From NCBI RefSeq assembly GCF_001418135.1, contig NZ_LIPQ01000134.1, positions 1-32,851 of the forward strand: 32,851 nucleotides of DNA. Reading direction: 5' to 3'. Each line of letters starts with the position of its first letter. Positions within the stretch are counted from its first letter, which is position 1. The notes beneath the pieces were generated by a model. That model was not told the DNA's origin. It made no database searches and saw only the letters and a list, made by a program, of their open reading frames with translations. The position numbers were made by a program, and so were the translations under genes. Source of the stretch: Streptomyces aureus. GTDB lineage: Bacteria > Actinomycetota > Actinomycetes > Streptomycetales > Streptomycetaceae. Below are positions 7,454-15,421 of this stretch, piece by piece.

Positions 7454-7624
7454 GCCCGGAAACACGGCCGCCGCGGGGCTCTCCGCGCAGGCACTGGCCA
7501 CTGCAGTGCCGACGCGGAGCGCGCGGACCAGAAGACACCACAAACCAGCTCGTAACGAGACAAACCCCGCACGAACAGAACACCCCTCCCGCTTGGACGG
7601 GAGACCGCACGAACGGAGATGACG

Positions 7625-8629
7625 ATGAAGGCCTTCATGGTCGAGAAGTACGGTGACGCGTCCACCATGCGTGCCGCCGAGACACCCGACCCCCAGGTGG
7701 GCGCCGACGACGTCCTGGTCAGGATCGACGCCGCGAGTGTCAACCCGCTGGACATGAAGATCCGCGACGGTGACCTCAAGCAGATCCTGCCCTACCGTCT
7801 CCCGCTCGTACTGGGCAACGACCTCGCCGGGACCGTCGTCCGCGTCGGATCGTCCGTCACCCGCTTCGCGGTGGGCGACGAGGTCTACGCGCGGCCCGAC
7901 AAGGACCGCATCGGCACCTTCGCCGAACTCCTCGCCGTCCACCAGGACGACCTGGCGGCCAAGCCCGCCACGCTCACCATGACCGAGGCCGCCTCCCTCC
8001 CCCTGGTCGCGCTGACCGCCTGGCAGGCCCTGGTCGAGCGGGCGAACGTCCAGCCGGGCCAGAAGGTCCTCATCCACGCGGGCGCCGGCGGCCTGGGATC
8101 CATCACCATCCAACTGGCCAAGGCACTGGGCGCGCACGTGGCCGCCACCGCGAGCACCGCCAAGATCGACCTCGTCAAGGACCTCGGCGCGGACGAGGTC
8201 ATCGACTACCGCACCCAGGACTTCTCCGAACTCCTCACCGGCTACGACCTCGTCCTGGACTCCCTCGGCGGCGAGAACCTCGCCAAGTCCCTGCGCATCC
8301 TCAAGCCCGGCGGCCTGGCCATCTCCGTCGCGGGCCCGCCCGACCCGGCCACCGCCCGCGAACTCGGCTCGAACCTGGTGCTCCGCCTGGGCATCGCCGC
8401 GCTCAGCGCCAAGATCCGGCGCCAGGCCAAGCGTCTCGGTGTCACGTACTCCTTCCTGTTCATGAAGGCCAGCGGCGACCAGCTGCGCGAACTCACCCCC
8501 CTCATCGACGCCGGGAAGATCCGCCCCGTCGTCGACAGCGTCTTCCCCTTCGACGAGACCCTCCAGGCCATGGAGTACGTCGAGAAAGGCCGCGCGAAGG
8601 CCGGCAAGGTCGTCGTCTCCATGACGTGA
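7625..8629 (+). CDS. zinc-independent NADP-dependent alcohol dehydrogenase/quinone oxidoreductase-like protein
   Basis: I chose the ATG at 7625 (334 aa, MKAFMVEKYG), which has GGAG at 7615-7618; the ATG at 7619 is too close to it. The N-terminal GroES-like domain contains SVNPLDMKIRDG and LGNDLAGTVVRVG, and lacks the Cys/His zinc ligands of classical alcohol dehydrogenases. The Rossmann domain has HAGAGGLGSITIQLAKALGA and the GADEVIDYR strand typical of the quinone oxidoreductase/zeta-crystallin branch. The expected reaction is NADPH-dependent reduction of quinones or enones. It is codirectional with the SDR and the reductase remnant and probably belongs to the same TetR-controlled cluster, though a gap of about 170 bp precedes it. 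Confidence 0.9.
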   Translation: MKAFMVEKYGDASTMRAAETPDPQVGADDVLVRIDAASVNPLDMKIRDGDLKQILPYRLPLVLGNDLAGTVVRVGSSVTRFAVGDEVYARPDKDRIGTFAELLAVHQDDLAAKPATLTMTEAASLPLVALTAWQALVERANVQPGQKVLIHAGAGGLGSITIQLAKALGAHVAATASTAKIDLVKDLGADEVIDYRTQDFSELLTGYDLVLDSLGGENLAKSLRILKPGGLAISVAGPPDPATARELGSNLVLRLGIAALSAKIRRQAKRLGVTYSFLFMKASGDQLRELTPLIDAGKIRPVVDSVFPFDETLQAMEYVEKGRAKAGKVVVSMT

Positions 8630-8632
8630 ACC

Positions 8633-8648
8633 CAGGGCAACGGCCCTG
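8633..8648 (+). terminator. small hairpin after the quinone oxidoreductase-like gene
   Basis: Perfect 6-bp arms CAGGGC and GCCCTG with loop AACG lie 4 nt after the stop codon. There is no T-run. The rest of the gap to 8905 shows nothing I can support. Confidence 0.4.
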
Positions 8649-8905
8649 CCGGACGCCGAGAACGCCGCCGGCCACAACGACAGATGTCACGCTCAGAGCT
8701 TCACGAAAGGGCAGGTCGGGACGGAAGGATGACGACACCCATCGTGCTCGGTCTCACCGGCCCAACATCGGGATGGCCTCCCGTCTCGCCGAACCCGTAC
8801 TCCTCGGAACGGCGTTCCTCGCCGTACGCACTGACCCCGCGCACCCGCGCGAGGCCGCCCGTAATCCCCGTGATCTTCGCGGTCGCTGCTGCGAGACTGG
8901 GCCGC

Positions 8906-9583
8906 ATGGAGACGACGACGGGGCGCTTCCGGGCGGCGGTCAGGGAGTGGGCGGCCGATGGTTCCGAGGCTTCGGCGGCCGCCGCGGTCGCGCGCGACGT
9001 CGCGGCCGGCACCGAGCTGCGTACGGCCGTGCTCGTGGAAGGGGTCAGCGACCACGTCGCGCTCGACGCGCTCGCGGCCCGGCACGGCCGCTCCCTCGAC
9101 GCCGAGGGCATCGCCGTCATTCCGCTCGGAGGGGCGACCAACATCGGCAGGTTCGTGCATCTGCTCGGGCCCCAGGGGCTCGGCGTCACGCTGGCGGGCC
9201 TGTGCGACGCCGGCGAGGAGGGCCACTTCTCGCGCGCCCTCGAACGTGAAGGACTCGGCCACGGCCTCGCCCGCGCCGACATGGAGCCGCTCGGCTTCTA
9301 CGTCTGCGACGCCGACCTGGAGGAGGAGCTGATCCGCTCCCTCGGCGCCGAGTCGGTGCAGCGGGTCGTCGACGCCCAGGGCGACCTGCGGGCCTTCCGC
9401 ATCTTCCAGAAGCAGCCCGCCCAGCGGGAGCGGGACGTCGAGCGGCAGCTGCGACGTTTCATGGGCACCATCAGCGGCCGCAAGAGCCAGTACGCCCGCT
9501 CGCTCGTCGACGCCCTCGACCTCGCCGAGGTACCCCGCCCGCTGGACCGCCTGCTCGCGCACGTGTCCACGTCCACGGAATGA
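8906..9583 (+). CDS. stand-alone OLD-type TOPRIM domain protein
   Basis: I chose the ATG at 8906 (225 aa); the frame extends further upstream but with Pro/Arg-rich, non-conserved sequence. The TOPRIM fold shows the acidic Glu45 in VLVEGVSD, the hydrophobic strand AVIPLGGATNIGRF, and Asp101 in AGLCDAGEEG. A further acidic patch, CDADLEEELIRSLG at 134-147, corresponds to the Glu-rich helix of OLD-family nucleases. There is no Walker ATPase half and no ATPase gene beside it. OLD-family TOPRIM domains are metal-dependent nucleases or nucleotidyl transferases, so nuclease-like activity is possible, but the biological role is not apparent. Confidence 0.8.
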   Translation: METTTGRFRAAVREWAADGSEASAAAAVARDVAAGTELRTAVLVEGVSDHVALDALAARHGRSLDAEGIAVIPLGGATNIGRFVHLLGPQGLGVTLAGLCDAGEEGHFSRALEREGLGHGLARADMEPLGFYVCDADLEEELIRSLGAESVQRVVDAQGDLRAFRIFQKQPAQRERDVERQLRRFMGTISGRKSQYARSLVDALDLAEVPRPLDRLLAHVSTSTE

Positions 9584-9590
9584 GCGACCG

Positions 9591-9621
9591 CACCCCTCGG
9601 CCCCTTCAGGCCGCCGGGGTG
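9591..9621 (+). terminator. hairpin after the TOPRIM gene
   Basis: CACCCC (9591-9596) can pair with GGGGTG (9616-9621), with inner GGCC/GGCC pairing and a CCTTCA loop. It is short and interrupted, so the call is tentative. Confidence 0.35.
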
Positions 9622-9712
9622 TCGAAGCGGCGGCGGGCCGTCTCGATGGCGCCGAGGTACCGGCGGGTCCCGTCGTCCCTCGCGTCCCGCGCCGCTCCTG
9701 CCCCGCCGTGCC

Positions 9713-10120
9713 ATGCTGGTGGGCGTGGCACTGGAGGACCTGGTACGGCTGCGCCGGGCGCGGGACGTGATGGATCGCGACTACGCGCTGCCGCTCGACG
9801 TACCCGCGCTCGCCTCCGTCGCCCTCATGTCGACCGGGCACTTCGCCCGCAGTTTCCGCGCCGCCTTCGGCGAGACCCCGTACAGCCACCTCATGACCCG
9901 CCGCGTCGAGCGCGCCAAGGCGCTGCTCCGGCGGGGTGACATGAGCGTCACGGACGTCTGCGTCGCCGTCGGGTGCACCTCGCTCGGGTCCTTCAGCACC
10001 CGCTTCACCGAACTCGTCGGCGAGACGCCGTCCGCCTACCGGGCCCGCCGGCACGAGGACGGGGCCGTGATCCCGGCGTGCGTCGCGAAGGTGCGTACGC
10101 GGCCGGTCCGGAAGAGCTGA
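9713..10120 (+). CDS. AraC-type helix-turn-helix regulator lacking a sensor domain
   Basis: This is a minimal AraC/XylS DNA-binding domain of about 130 aa. It has both HTH motifs (PALASVALMSTGHFARSFRA and MSVTDVCVAVGCTSLGSFST) and the family signature running into FGETPYSHL and VGETPSAYR. There is no ligand-binding arm. The start may be ATG 9713 or, more likely by family pattern, GTG 9725 (VALEDLVRL). It is followed 56 bp later by a VOC protein gene on the same strand; I recall this AraC-VOC pair recurring in streptomycetes, suggesting joint regulation. The signal could be delivered by the VOC protein or by promoter activity alone. Confidence 0.85.
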   Translation: MLVGVALEDLVRLRRARDVMDRDYALPLDVPALASVALMSTGHFARSFRAAFGETPYSHLMTRRVERAKALLRRGDMSVTDVCVAVGCTSLGSFSTRFTELVGETPSAYRARRHEDGAVIPACVAKVRTRPVRKS

Positions 10121-10176
10121 GCCGTCGATCAGTTCCGGAGAAGCGGAATCCTGCGGCCCGCCGTAGCTTCGAAGGC

Positions 10177-10590
10177 ATGAACGTCAAGCTCTCGCAGTGC
10201 TTCATCGCGGTCGACGACCACGACAAGGCCCTCGCCTTCTACCGCGACGCCCTCGGTCTCGAAGTGCGGAACGACGTCGGTTTCGAGGGGATGCGCTGGG
10301 TGACCGTCGGGTCCCCCGCGCAGCCGGACGTGGAGATCGTCCTCGAACCGCCGCTCGCCGACCCCAACGCCTCCCCCGCCGACCGGCAGGCGGTGGCGGA
10401 GCTGCTCGCCAAGGGCATGCTGCGCGGCGTGATCTTCTCCACCGAGGACGTCGACGCCACCTTCGAACAGGTCCGGGCGGCCGGCGGCGAGGTCCTCCAG
10501 GAGCCGGTCGACCAGCCGTACGGCGTCCGCGACTGCGCCTTCCGCGACCCGGCGGGCAACATGCTGCGCTTCACCCAGCCCCGCTCCTAG
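10177..10590 (+). CDS. VOC (glyoxalase/bleomycin-resistance/dioxygenase fold) protein
   Basis: The protein is 137 aa with two beta-alpha-beta-beta-beta modules. Module one begins SQCFIAVDDHDKALAFYRDALGLEV; its final strands lead into module two, which ends with the hallmark FRDPAGNMLRFTQP. The usual metal-ligand positions are poorly kept: no His in the first strand, and Arg where GN-x-x-E normally has Glu. A metal-free ligand binder or sequestering protein is therefore as likely as an enzyme. It follows the AraC-like gene closely. The start at ATG 10177 has GAAGG only 1 nt upstream, which is weak. Confidence 0.85.
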   Translation: MNVKLSQCFIAVDDHDKALAFYRDALGLEVRNDVGFEGMRWVTVGSPAQPDVEIVLEPPLADPNASPADRQAVAELLAKGMLRGVIFSTEDVDATFEQVRAAGGEVLQEPVDQPYGVRDCAFRDPAGNMLRFTQPRS

Positions 10591-10698
10591 CGCCCCGAAC
10601 CTCCCCGAACCCCCCTGTAGGCCTCCGCCGTTCGTGCCACCATGACCCGGGGCGCCCGCGGCGCCCGAGTCGGGCCGAGGGCACCAGGGGGGTTCCGC

Positions 10699-11454
10699 AT
10701 GCCGGTTGAACGCGTCTGGCTGGACGTGCCGTACGCCGAGAAGGACGCGGCCAAGCGCGGCGGGGCCCGTTGGGACCCCGCCGCCAAGCGGTGGTTCGCG
10801 CCCCGGGCCGGGATCACCGAACTCGCCCGCTGGGCCGCCTCCGCCGACGTCCCCGACCTGCTGCCCGGCGAGGACCGGACACTCGGCAGCGGGCTCTTCG
10901 TCGACCTCGTGCCGCGCACCTGCTGGTTCACCAACGTCCGGTCCTGCGTGGCCGAGGCCGACTGGGAACGGCTCCGCCGGATGATCACCGGTCGGGCCGG
11001 GCAGCGCTGCGAGGCCTGCGGGGCGGGCGAGGACCGCCCGGCCCGGCGGTGGCTGGAGGCCCATGAACGATGGACCTACGACGCCACCACCCGCGTCCAG
11101 ACCCTCAAGCGGCTCATCTGCCTCTGCACCGACTGCCACACCGTCACCCACTTCGGCCTCGCCCAGGTGCGCGGCATCGAGGACCGGGCGTACGCCCACC
11201 TCGTGAAGGTCACCGGGATGAGCGAGCCGCAGGCCCGGCACCATGTCCGGGCCGCGTTCGCCGTCTGGGAGGACCGCTCCCGGTACGACTGGGAGCTGGA
11301 CCTCGGCATCCTCACCGGGGCGGGGATCGCCCTGGCACCGCCGCCCGGCGCCGGCGACCGCGCCCGGGTCGCCGACGAGACCCTCATGCCCCGGCAGCCC
11401 GGAGCGCGGCCGGCTCGCGAGAGCGGGGCCGGCACGCACCCCGGCCGCGGCTGA
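10699..11454 (+). CDS. DUF5710 protein with HNH-like zinc ribbon
   Basis: I chose the ATG at 10699 (251 aa), preceded by AGGGGGG. Residues 5-38 match the DUF5710 pattern (VWLDVPYAEKDAAKRGGARW, then DPAAKRWFAP), a small domain common in mobile and phage-linked actinobacterial proteins. The middle carries two zinc knuckles, C104-x2-C107 and C143-x2-C146, the latter followed by H147 and H150 (CTDCHTVTH). Between them lies LEAHERW. This spacing resembles an HNH/McrA-type nuclease fold, with LEAHE in the place of the usual His motif. The tail after about 215 is disordered. DNA or RNA cleavage is possible but unproven; it could equally be a structural zinc protein. Confidence 0.7.
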   Translation: MPVERVWLDVPYAEKDAAKRGGARWDPAAKRWFAPRAGITELARWAASADVPDLLPGEDRTLGSGLFVDLVPRTCWFTNVRSCVAEADWERLRRMITGRAGQRCEACGAGEDRPARRWLEAHERWTYDATTRVQTLKRLICLCTDCHTVTHFGLAQVRGIEDRAYAHLVKVTGMSEPQARHHVRAAFAVWEDRSRYDWELDLGILTGAGIALAPPPGAGDRARVADETLMPRQPGARPARESGAGTHPGRG

Positions 11455-11464
11455 GACGTTGCCC

Positions 11465-11516
11465 CCGGGTCCCGTGCGCGAGCGACCCGGGGCCCGGGCC
11501 CCCGCACGGGACCCGG
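11465..11516. terminator. long inverted repeat terminator between convergent genes
   Basis: Perfect 14-bp arms CCGGGTCCCGTGCG (11465-11478) and CGCACGGGACCCGG (11503-11516) flank a 24-nt loop that itself contains GGGCCC. It lies 10 nt after the DUF5710 stop codon. Confidence 0.7.
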
Positions 11517-11607
11517 AGCCCGCGCGGGACCGGGACCTGCGCGCCCGTCGAGTCTGCTCCGCCGCACCCCGCCCGCCGTACTGGCAGATGACACGAGAGG
11601 TCGGCGA

Positions 11608-11667
11608 GGTGACCCTCGCATCACCCAACACCCTCCGCCAGAGGGGTGGTTGGTTCGGGTGGTCACC
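11608..11667 (-). terminator. imperfect long hairpin at the 3' end of the HAD gene
   Basis: GGTGACC (11608-11614) pairs with GGTCACC (11661-11667), and inner CACCC and ACCCTC blocks face GGGTG and GAGGGGT. The HAD stop codon lies within the right arm. It likely serves the minus-strand gene. Confidence 0.4.
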
Positions 11668-12142
11668 CCGCCCAGGCGGCGAGCGCCCCGAAGTCCGTCG
11701 CCGTGAGCCCCTGGCGGGGGTCCACCCGGTGGAGCAGCGCCCGGCCGGGATGGTGGGCGGCCACCCAGTCGCGGTCGGCCGCGCCGATCTCGTCGTCGAC
11801 CCAGGCGAACGGCCGCCCGTCGGCCCAGGCCACGAGTCCCGGCGTCTTCCAGTGCACCCCCCGCGCGGGATCGGGCCCGTCCTCGGGCCACCGGACCAGG
11901 GGCAGGGCCGGAAGTCCGAGCCGCGGCGCGATCCAGGTGTTGGCGTCGTCCTCCCAGGTCGTCGCCCAGACGAGTGCGTAAGGGAGTGCCGCGAGCCGCG
12001 GTCCCTGCGCGGGATCGAGCCGGGCGAGGAGCGGGCTCACGGACGGGGGCGGCGGCGGTGCGTACGTCGGGTACTCCCGCCCGCTCGCCCCGAAGGGGAT
12101 CAGCGGGCCGTCGACGTCCAGGAAGAGGAGGGGGGTCGCCAT
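11663..12142 (-). CDS. HAD-superfamily protein (HAD-SAK type)
   Basis: The protein is 159 aa with AGGA 7 nt before the ATG. Motif I is FLDVDGPLIPF with catalytic Asp9 and Asp11. A motif II-like Thr follows in WATTWEDDANTW, and motif IV is the acidic FAWVDDEIGAADRDW. It lacks a cap domain. Proteins of this length and pattern are usually placed in the HAD family first defined in Swiss-army-knife RNA repair proteins. They are presumed phosphohydrolases, but no substrate is known for this one. It is convergent with the DUF5710 gene and divergent from the MarR gene. Confidence 0.85.
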   Translation of the reverse strand: MATPLLFLDVDGPLIPFGASGREYPTYAPPPPPSVSPLLARLDPAQGPRLAALPYALVWATTWEDDANTWIAPRLGLPALPLVRWPEDGPDPARGVHWKTPGLVAWADGRPFAWVDDEIGAADRDWVAAHHPGRALLHRVDPRQGLTATDFGALAAWAG

Positions 12143-12228
12143 GGGTCCATCCTGGACGGGCGACCGTGGCCCCGTCCGTCCACTTCACGATAATCCGCGA
12201 CGGATCGATCCTCGTTACCCTTGTCGAC

Positions 12229-12714
12229 ATGACAGCCATGGCGCCCACCCGCACCGAGCCCGATCTCTCCTACCTCCTCGACCACACCAGTCACGCATTG
12301 CGGACCCGGATGGCCGCCGCGCTCGACGCGATCGGACTCACGCCCCGGATGCACTGCGTCCTCGTCCACGCCCTGGAGGAGGAACGCACCCAGGCGCAGC
12401 TCGCGGAGATCGGGGACATGGACAAGACGACCATGGTCGTCACCGTCGACGCCCTGGAGAAGGCCGGGCTCGCCGAGCGCCGGCCGTCGAGCACCGACCG
12501 GCGCGCGCGGATCATCGCCGTGACCGAGGCGGGGGCCAAGGTCGCCGAGGAGAGCCAGAAGATCGTCGACGGCGTCCACGAGAGCGCCCTCGCCTCACTC
12601 CCCGACGACACCCGCATCGCCCTGCTGAAGGCCCTGAACCTGCTGGTCACCGGCCATCTGGAGAACCCGGTCGAGAGCCCGAGGCCGGCCCGCCGGGCCC
12701 GCCAGCGCGGCTGA
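12229..12714 (+). CDS. MarR-family transcriptional regulator
   Basis: The ATG at 12229 gives 161 aa. It has no ribosome site, and a TACCCT -10-like box at 12216-12221 lies 7 nt before it, so a leaderless mRNA is likely. A winged HTH spans residues 30-100 (TQAQLAEIGDMDKTTMVVTV, then the wing ERRPSSTDRRARIIAVT). The C-terminal helices for dimerisation run to about 150. An MFS exporter gene follows 200 bp downstream on the same strand, the usual arrangement for a MarR protein that represses an efflux pump. The last codons and stop lie in a 21-bp duplicated sequence. Confidence 0.9.
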   Translation: MTAMAPTRTEPDLSYLLDHTSHALRTRMAAALDAIGLTPRMHCVLVHALEEERTQAQLAEIGDMDKTTMVVTVDALEKAGLAERRPSSTDRRARIIAVTEAGAKVAEESQKIVDGVHESALASLPDDTRIALLKALNLLVTGHLENPVESPRPARRARQRG

Positions 12715-12745
12715 GGGGCCCGGCGGCGCGGCTGAGGGGCCCGGC
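12705..12745. repeat. 21-bp direct duplication containing the MarR stop codon
   Basis: GCGCGGCTGAGGGGCCCGGC occurs at 12705-12724 and again at 12726-12745. The first copy supplies the end of the MarR gene (TGA at 12712-12714); the second is downstream. Confidence 0.8.
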
Positions 12746-12840
12746 CGCGCGGCGCGGCTGCGCGACTCGTCAGCGCGGCCGAGAAGCCCGCCAGCGCGAC
12801 CGAGCCGAACGTCGACAGGCCCGGAAGCCCGCACTCGTTC

Positions 12841-12906
12841 CGTAAAAAATAGTCTGCAACAAAACCTTCTGCTAATGTCACTCCTGTCGGCTCCACCGAA
12901 CAGGAG
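12841..12906 (+). promoter_or_regulatory. AT-rich promoter/operator region of the MFS gene
   Basis: In an otherwise GC-rich context, 12841-12880 is strikingly AT-rich. It contains a direct repeat TCTGCAAC / TCTGCTAA (16-bp period) and a possible -10 box TAATGT at 12873-12878. It ends with AGGAG at 12902-12906, the ribosome site of the exporter. MarR binding here is inferred. Confidence 0.45.
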
Positions 12907-12914
12907 TGATCCCC

Positions 12915-14417
12915 GTGCCCACGCCCCCGCGCATCTCCCCCCGGCTCGCCCTCGGCGTCCTCGCCACCGGCATGCTGATGACGATCCTCGACGGCAGCAT
13001 CGTCACCGTCGCGATGCCCGCCATCCAGAGCGACCTCGGCTTCACCCCCGTCGGTCTCAGCTGGGTCGTCAACGCCTACCTGATCGCCTTCGGCTCGCTC
13101 CTCCTCCTCGCCGGCCGCCTCGGCGACCTGATCGGCCGCAAGCGGATGTTCCTCGCGGGCACCGGCATCTTCACCGCCGCCTCGCTCCTCGCCGGAGTCG
13201 CCGCCTCCCCCGGCGTCCTCATCGCCGCCCGCTTCCTCCAGGGCGTCGGCAGCGCGATGTCGTCCGCCGTCGGCCTCGGCATCCTCGTCACGCTCTTCAC
13301 CGTGCCGCGCGAACGGGCCCGCGCCATCGCCGTGTTCAGCTTCACCGGCGCCGCCGGCGCCTCCCTCGGCCAGGTCCTCGGAGGCATCCTCACCGACGCC
13401 CTCACCTGGAACTGGATCTTCTTCATCAACCTGCCCATCGGCCTCGCCACCCTCCTCGTGGCCCTCCGCGCCCTCCCCTCCGACCAGGGCCTCGGGCTCA
13501 GGGCGGGCGCCGACGTACTCGGCGCGGTGCTCGTCACGACCGGCCTCATGACCGGGATCTACGCCGTCGTCAAGATCGAGGAGTACGGGGCCGGTTCGGC
13601 GCACACCCTCGGCCTCGGGGCCCTCGCGCTCGCCCTCCTGGCCGGCTTCCTCGTCCGCCAGGCGAAGACCGCGAACCCGCTCATGCCGCTGCGGATCCTC
13701 CGCTCGCGCAGCGTCTCCGGCGCCAACGCCGTCCAGATGCTGATGGTCGCCGCGCTCTTCTCGTTCCAGATCCTCGTCGCGCTCTACCTGCAGAAGGTCC
13801 TCGGGTACGGCGCCGCCGGGACGGGTCTCGCGATGCTGCCCGCGGCGGTCGTCATCGGCGCCGTCTCCCTCGGTGTCTCGGCCCGTCTCATCGGCCGCTT
13901 CGGAGAGCGGAACGTCCTGCTCACCGGCCTCGTCCTGCTCGTCGGCGTCCTCGGCCTGCTGGCCCGCGTCCCCGTCCACGCCTCCTACGTCACCGACCTG
14001 CTCCCCGTGATGCTGCTCGCCGCCGGCTTCGGCCTGGCGCTCCCCGCGCTCACCTCGCTCGCCATGTCGGGCGCCGAGGAGAAGGACGCGGGCCTCGCCT
14101 CCGGCCTCTTCAACACCACCCAGCAGATCGGCATGGCCCTCGGCGTCGCGGTCCTCTCCACCCTGGCCGCCACCCGCACCGAGTCGCTCACGGCGGCCGG
14201 CCGCCCCGCCCCCGAGGCCCTGACCGGCGGCTACCACCTGGCGTTCGCCGTCGGCGCCGGTCTCCTGCTCGCCGCCCTGGCCATCGCCTTCACCGTCCTG
14301 CGCCGCCCCGGGAAGCCGGGGACGCCGGAGAAGCCGGGGAAGGTGGGGACGCCGGGGACGCGGCAGCAGACCAGGAAGGCCGGGAAGACGAAGTCCCCTA
14401 CGACAATGGCGGCATGA
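12915..14417 (+). CDS. MFS multidrug exporter, DHA2 (14-TM) type
   Basis: I chose the GTG at 12915 (500 aa) because AGGAG at 12902-12906 is well spaced; the GTG at 12906 overlaps that site. About 14 hydrophobic segments are visible. Motif A reads GRLGDLIGRKRMF, motif B RFLQGVGSAM, motif C GAAGASLGQVLGGILTD, and the first helix has the DHA2-like LDGSIVTVAMPAIQ. It would export drugs or toxic metabolites in exchange for protons. The C-terminal tail is a repetitive basic PGKPGTPEKPGKVGTPGT stretch. It lies after the MarR gene and overlaps the WYL regulator by 4 nt (ATGA), so it is translationally coupled to that gene. Confidence 0.93.
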   Translation: MPTPPRISPRLALGVLATGMLMTILDGSIVTVAMPAIQSDLGFTPVGLSWVVNAYLIAFGSLLLLAGRLGDLIGRKRMFLAGTGIFTAASLLAGVAASPGVLIAARFLQGVGSAMSSAVGLGILVTLFTVPRERARAIAVFSFTGAAGASLGQVLGGILTDALTWNWIFFINLPIGLATLLVALRALPSDQGLGLRAGADVLGAVLVTTGLMTGIYAVVKIEEYGAGSAHTLGLGALALALLAGFLVRQAKTANPLMPLRILRSRSVSGANAVQMLMVAALFSFQILVALYLQKVLGYGAAGTGLAMLPAAVVIGAVSLGVSARLIGRFGERNVLLTGLVLLVGVLGLLARVPVHASYVTDLLPVMLLAAGFGLALPALTSLAMSGAEEKDAGLASGLFNTTQQIGMALGVAVLSTLAATRTESLTAAGRPAPEALTGGYHLAFAVGAGLLLAALAIAFTVLRRPGKPGTPEKPGKVGTPGTRQQTRKAGKTKSPTTMAA

Positions 14418-15421
14418 GAGCCGACCGACTCGTCGCCGCCCTGCTCTTCCTCCAGACCCGGCAGCGCGTCACCGCCGCCGAACTGGCCGCGGAACTGGAC
14501 GTGTCCGAGCGCACCGCACGCCGGGATCTCGAAGCTCTCGCGAGCTCCGGGATCCCGGTGTACTCGCAGGCGGGGCAGGGCGGCGGCTGGTCCCTCGTCG
14601 GCGGAGCACGTACCGATCTGACCGGCCTCACCGCCCCCGAGATCCGCGCGCTGTTCCTCCTGACCGGTCCGGACACCGTCGCCGACCCCCGGACCCGGAC
14701 CGCCCTGCGGAAGCTCGTACGGGCTCTCCCCGCGACGCTCCGGGAAGGCGCCGAGGCGGCTGCCCGCGCGGGCGTGTCCGACGGCACGGACTGGGCGGGC
14801 ACGGAGACGGAGGAGTCTCAACTCGCGCCGCTCCAAAGGGCGGTGGTCGACGCGAGGGAGGTCAGGATCGGCTACGCCCGCCCCGGCCGGGAACCTCGCG
14901 AGCGCACCGTCCAGCCACTCGGCATCGCCGCCAAGTCCGGGGTCCGCTACCTCGTCGCCGGCACCGAACACGGCCTGCGGACCTTCCGGATCGGCCGCGT
15001 CACCTCGGTCACCGAGACCGGCGCCCCCGCCGTACGCCCCGACGGCTTCGACCTCCCCACCGCCTGGCGCGCGCTCGCCGCCCGCATGGAGGACCGGATG
15101 GTCGCCGCGACGGTACGGGGCCGGGCCGCCCCCGGCACGGAGTCGGTCCTGGAAGGCCTGCTCGGCGGGCGGATACGGTACGGGGAACGCGAAGCGGACG
15201 GCTGGACGCCGTTCGAGGCCGACGGGCCCTCCCCCGAGGTGGTCGCCGCCCGACTGGCCGGTCTCGGCGCCCGCGTGGAGCTCCTGGACCCGCCGGAGGC
15301 ACGTACGGCGCTCGCCCGCATCGGAGCCGAACTCACCCTGCTGTACGGGCGGTCGACGCCGCCAGGCACTCCGGAAGCTCCGCCGCGTGCACCAGGGTCA
15401 GCCGGGACACCGCCCGCGTGA
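14414..15421 (+). CDS. WYL-domain DeoR-type regulator
   Basis: The ATG at 14414 overlaps the MFS stop (ATGA). The protein is 335 aa. An N-terminal winged HTH (RQRVTAAELAAELDVSERTA, then RRDLEALASSGIPVY) is followed by a central WYL-type domain with ERTVQPLGIAAKSGVRYLVAG, in which RYL replaces the name-giving WYL, and by a C-terminal WCX-like region. WYL domains sense nucleic-acid or small ligands. Coupling to the exporter suggests it helps control it. The last 30 or so residues, Pro/Gly-rich, are read from DNA that also encodes the end of the convergent helicase-like gene (89-bp overlap). They are probably a dispensable extension. Confidence 0.88.
   Translation: MRADRLVAALLFLQTRQRVTAAELAAELDVSERTARRDLEALASSGIPVYSQAGQGGGWSLVGGARTDLTGLTAPEIRALFLLTGPDTVADPRTRTALRKLVRALPATLREGAEAAARAGVSDGTDWAGTETEESQLAPLQRAVVDAREVRIGYARPGREPRERTVQPLGIAAKSGVRYLVAGTEHGLRTFRIGRVTSVTETGAPAVRPDGFDLPTAWRALAARMEDRMVAATVRGRAAPGTESVLEGLLGGRIRYGEREADGWTPFEADGPSPEVVAARLAGLGARVELLDPPEARTALARIGAELTLLYGRSTPPGTPEAPPRAPGSAGTPPA

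Noticed and set aside
12291..14237. 648-codon minus-strand frame opposite the MarR and MFS genes.
   Set aside because: Composition is a Glu/Gly/Asp-rich shadow of the membrane transporter; the plus strand has the recognisable protein motifs.
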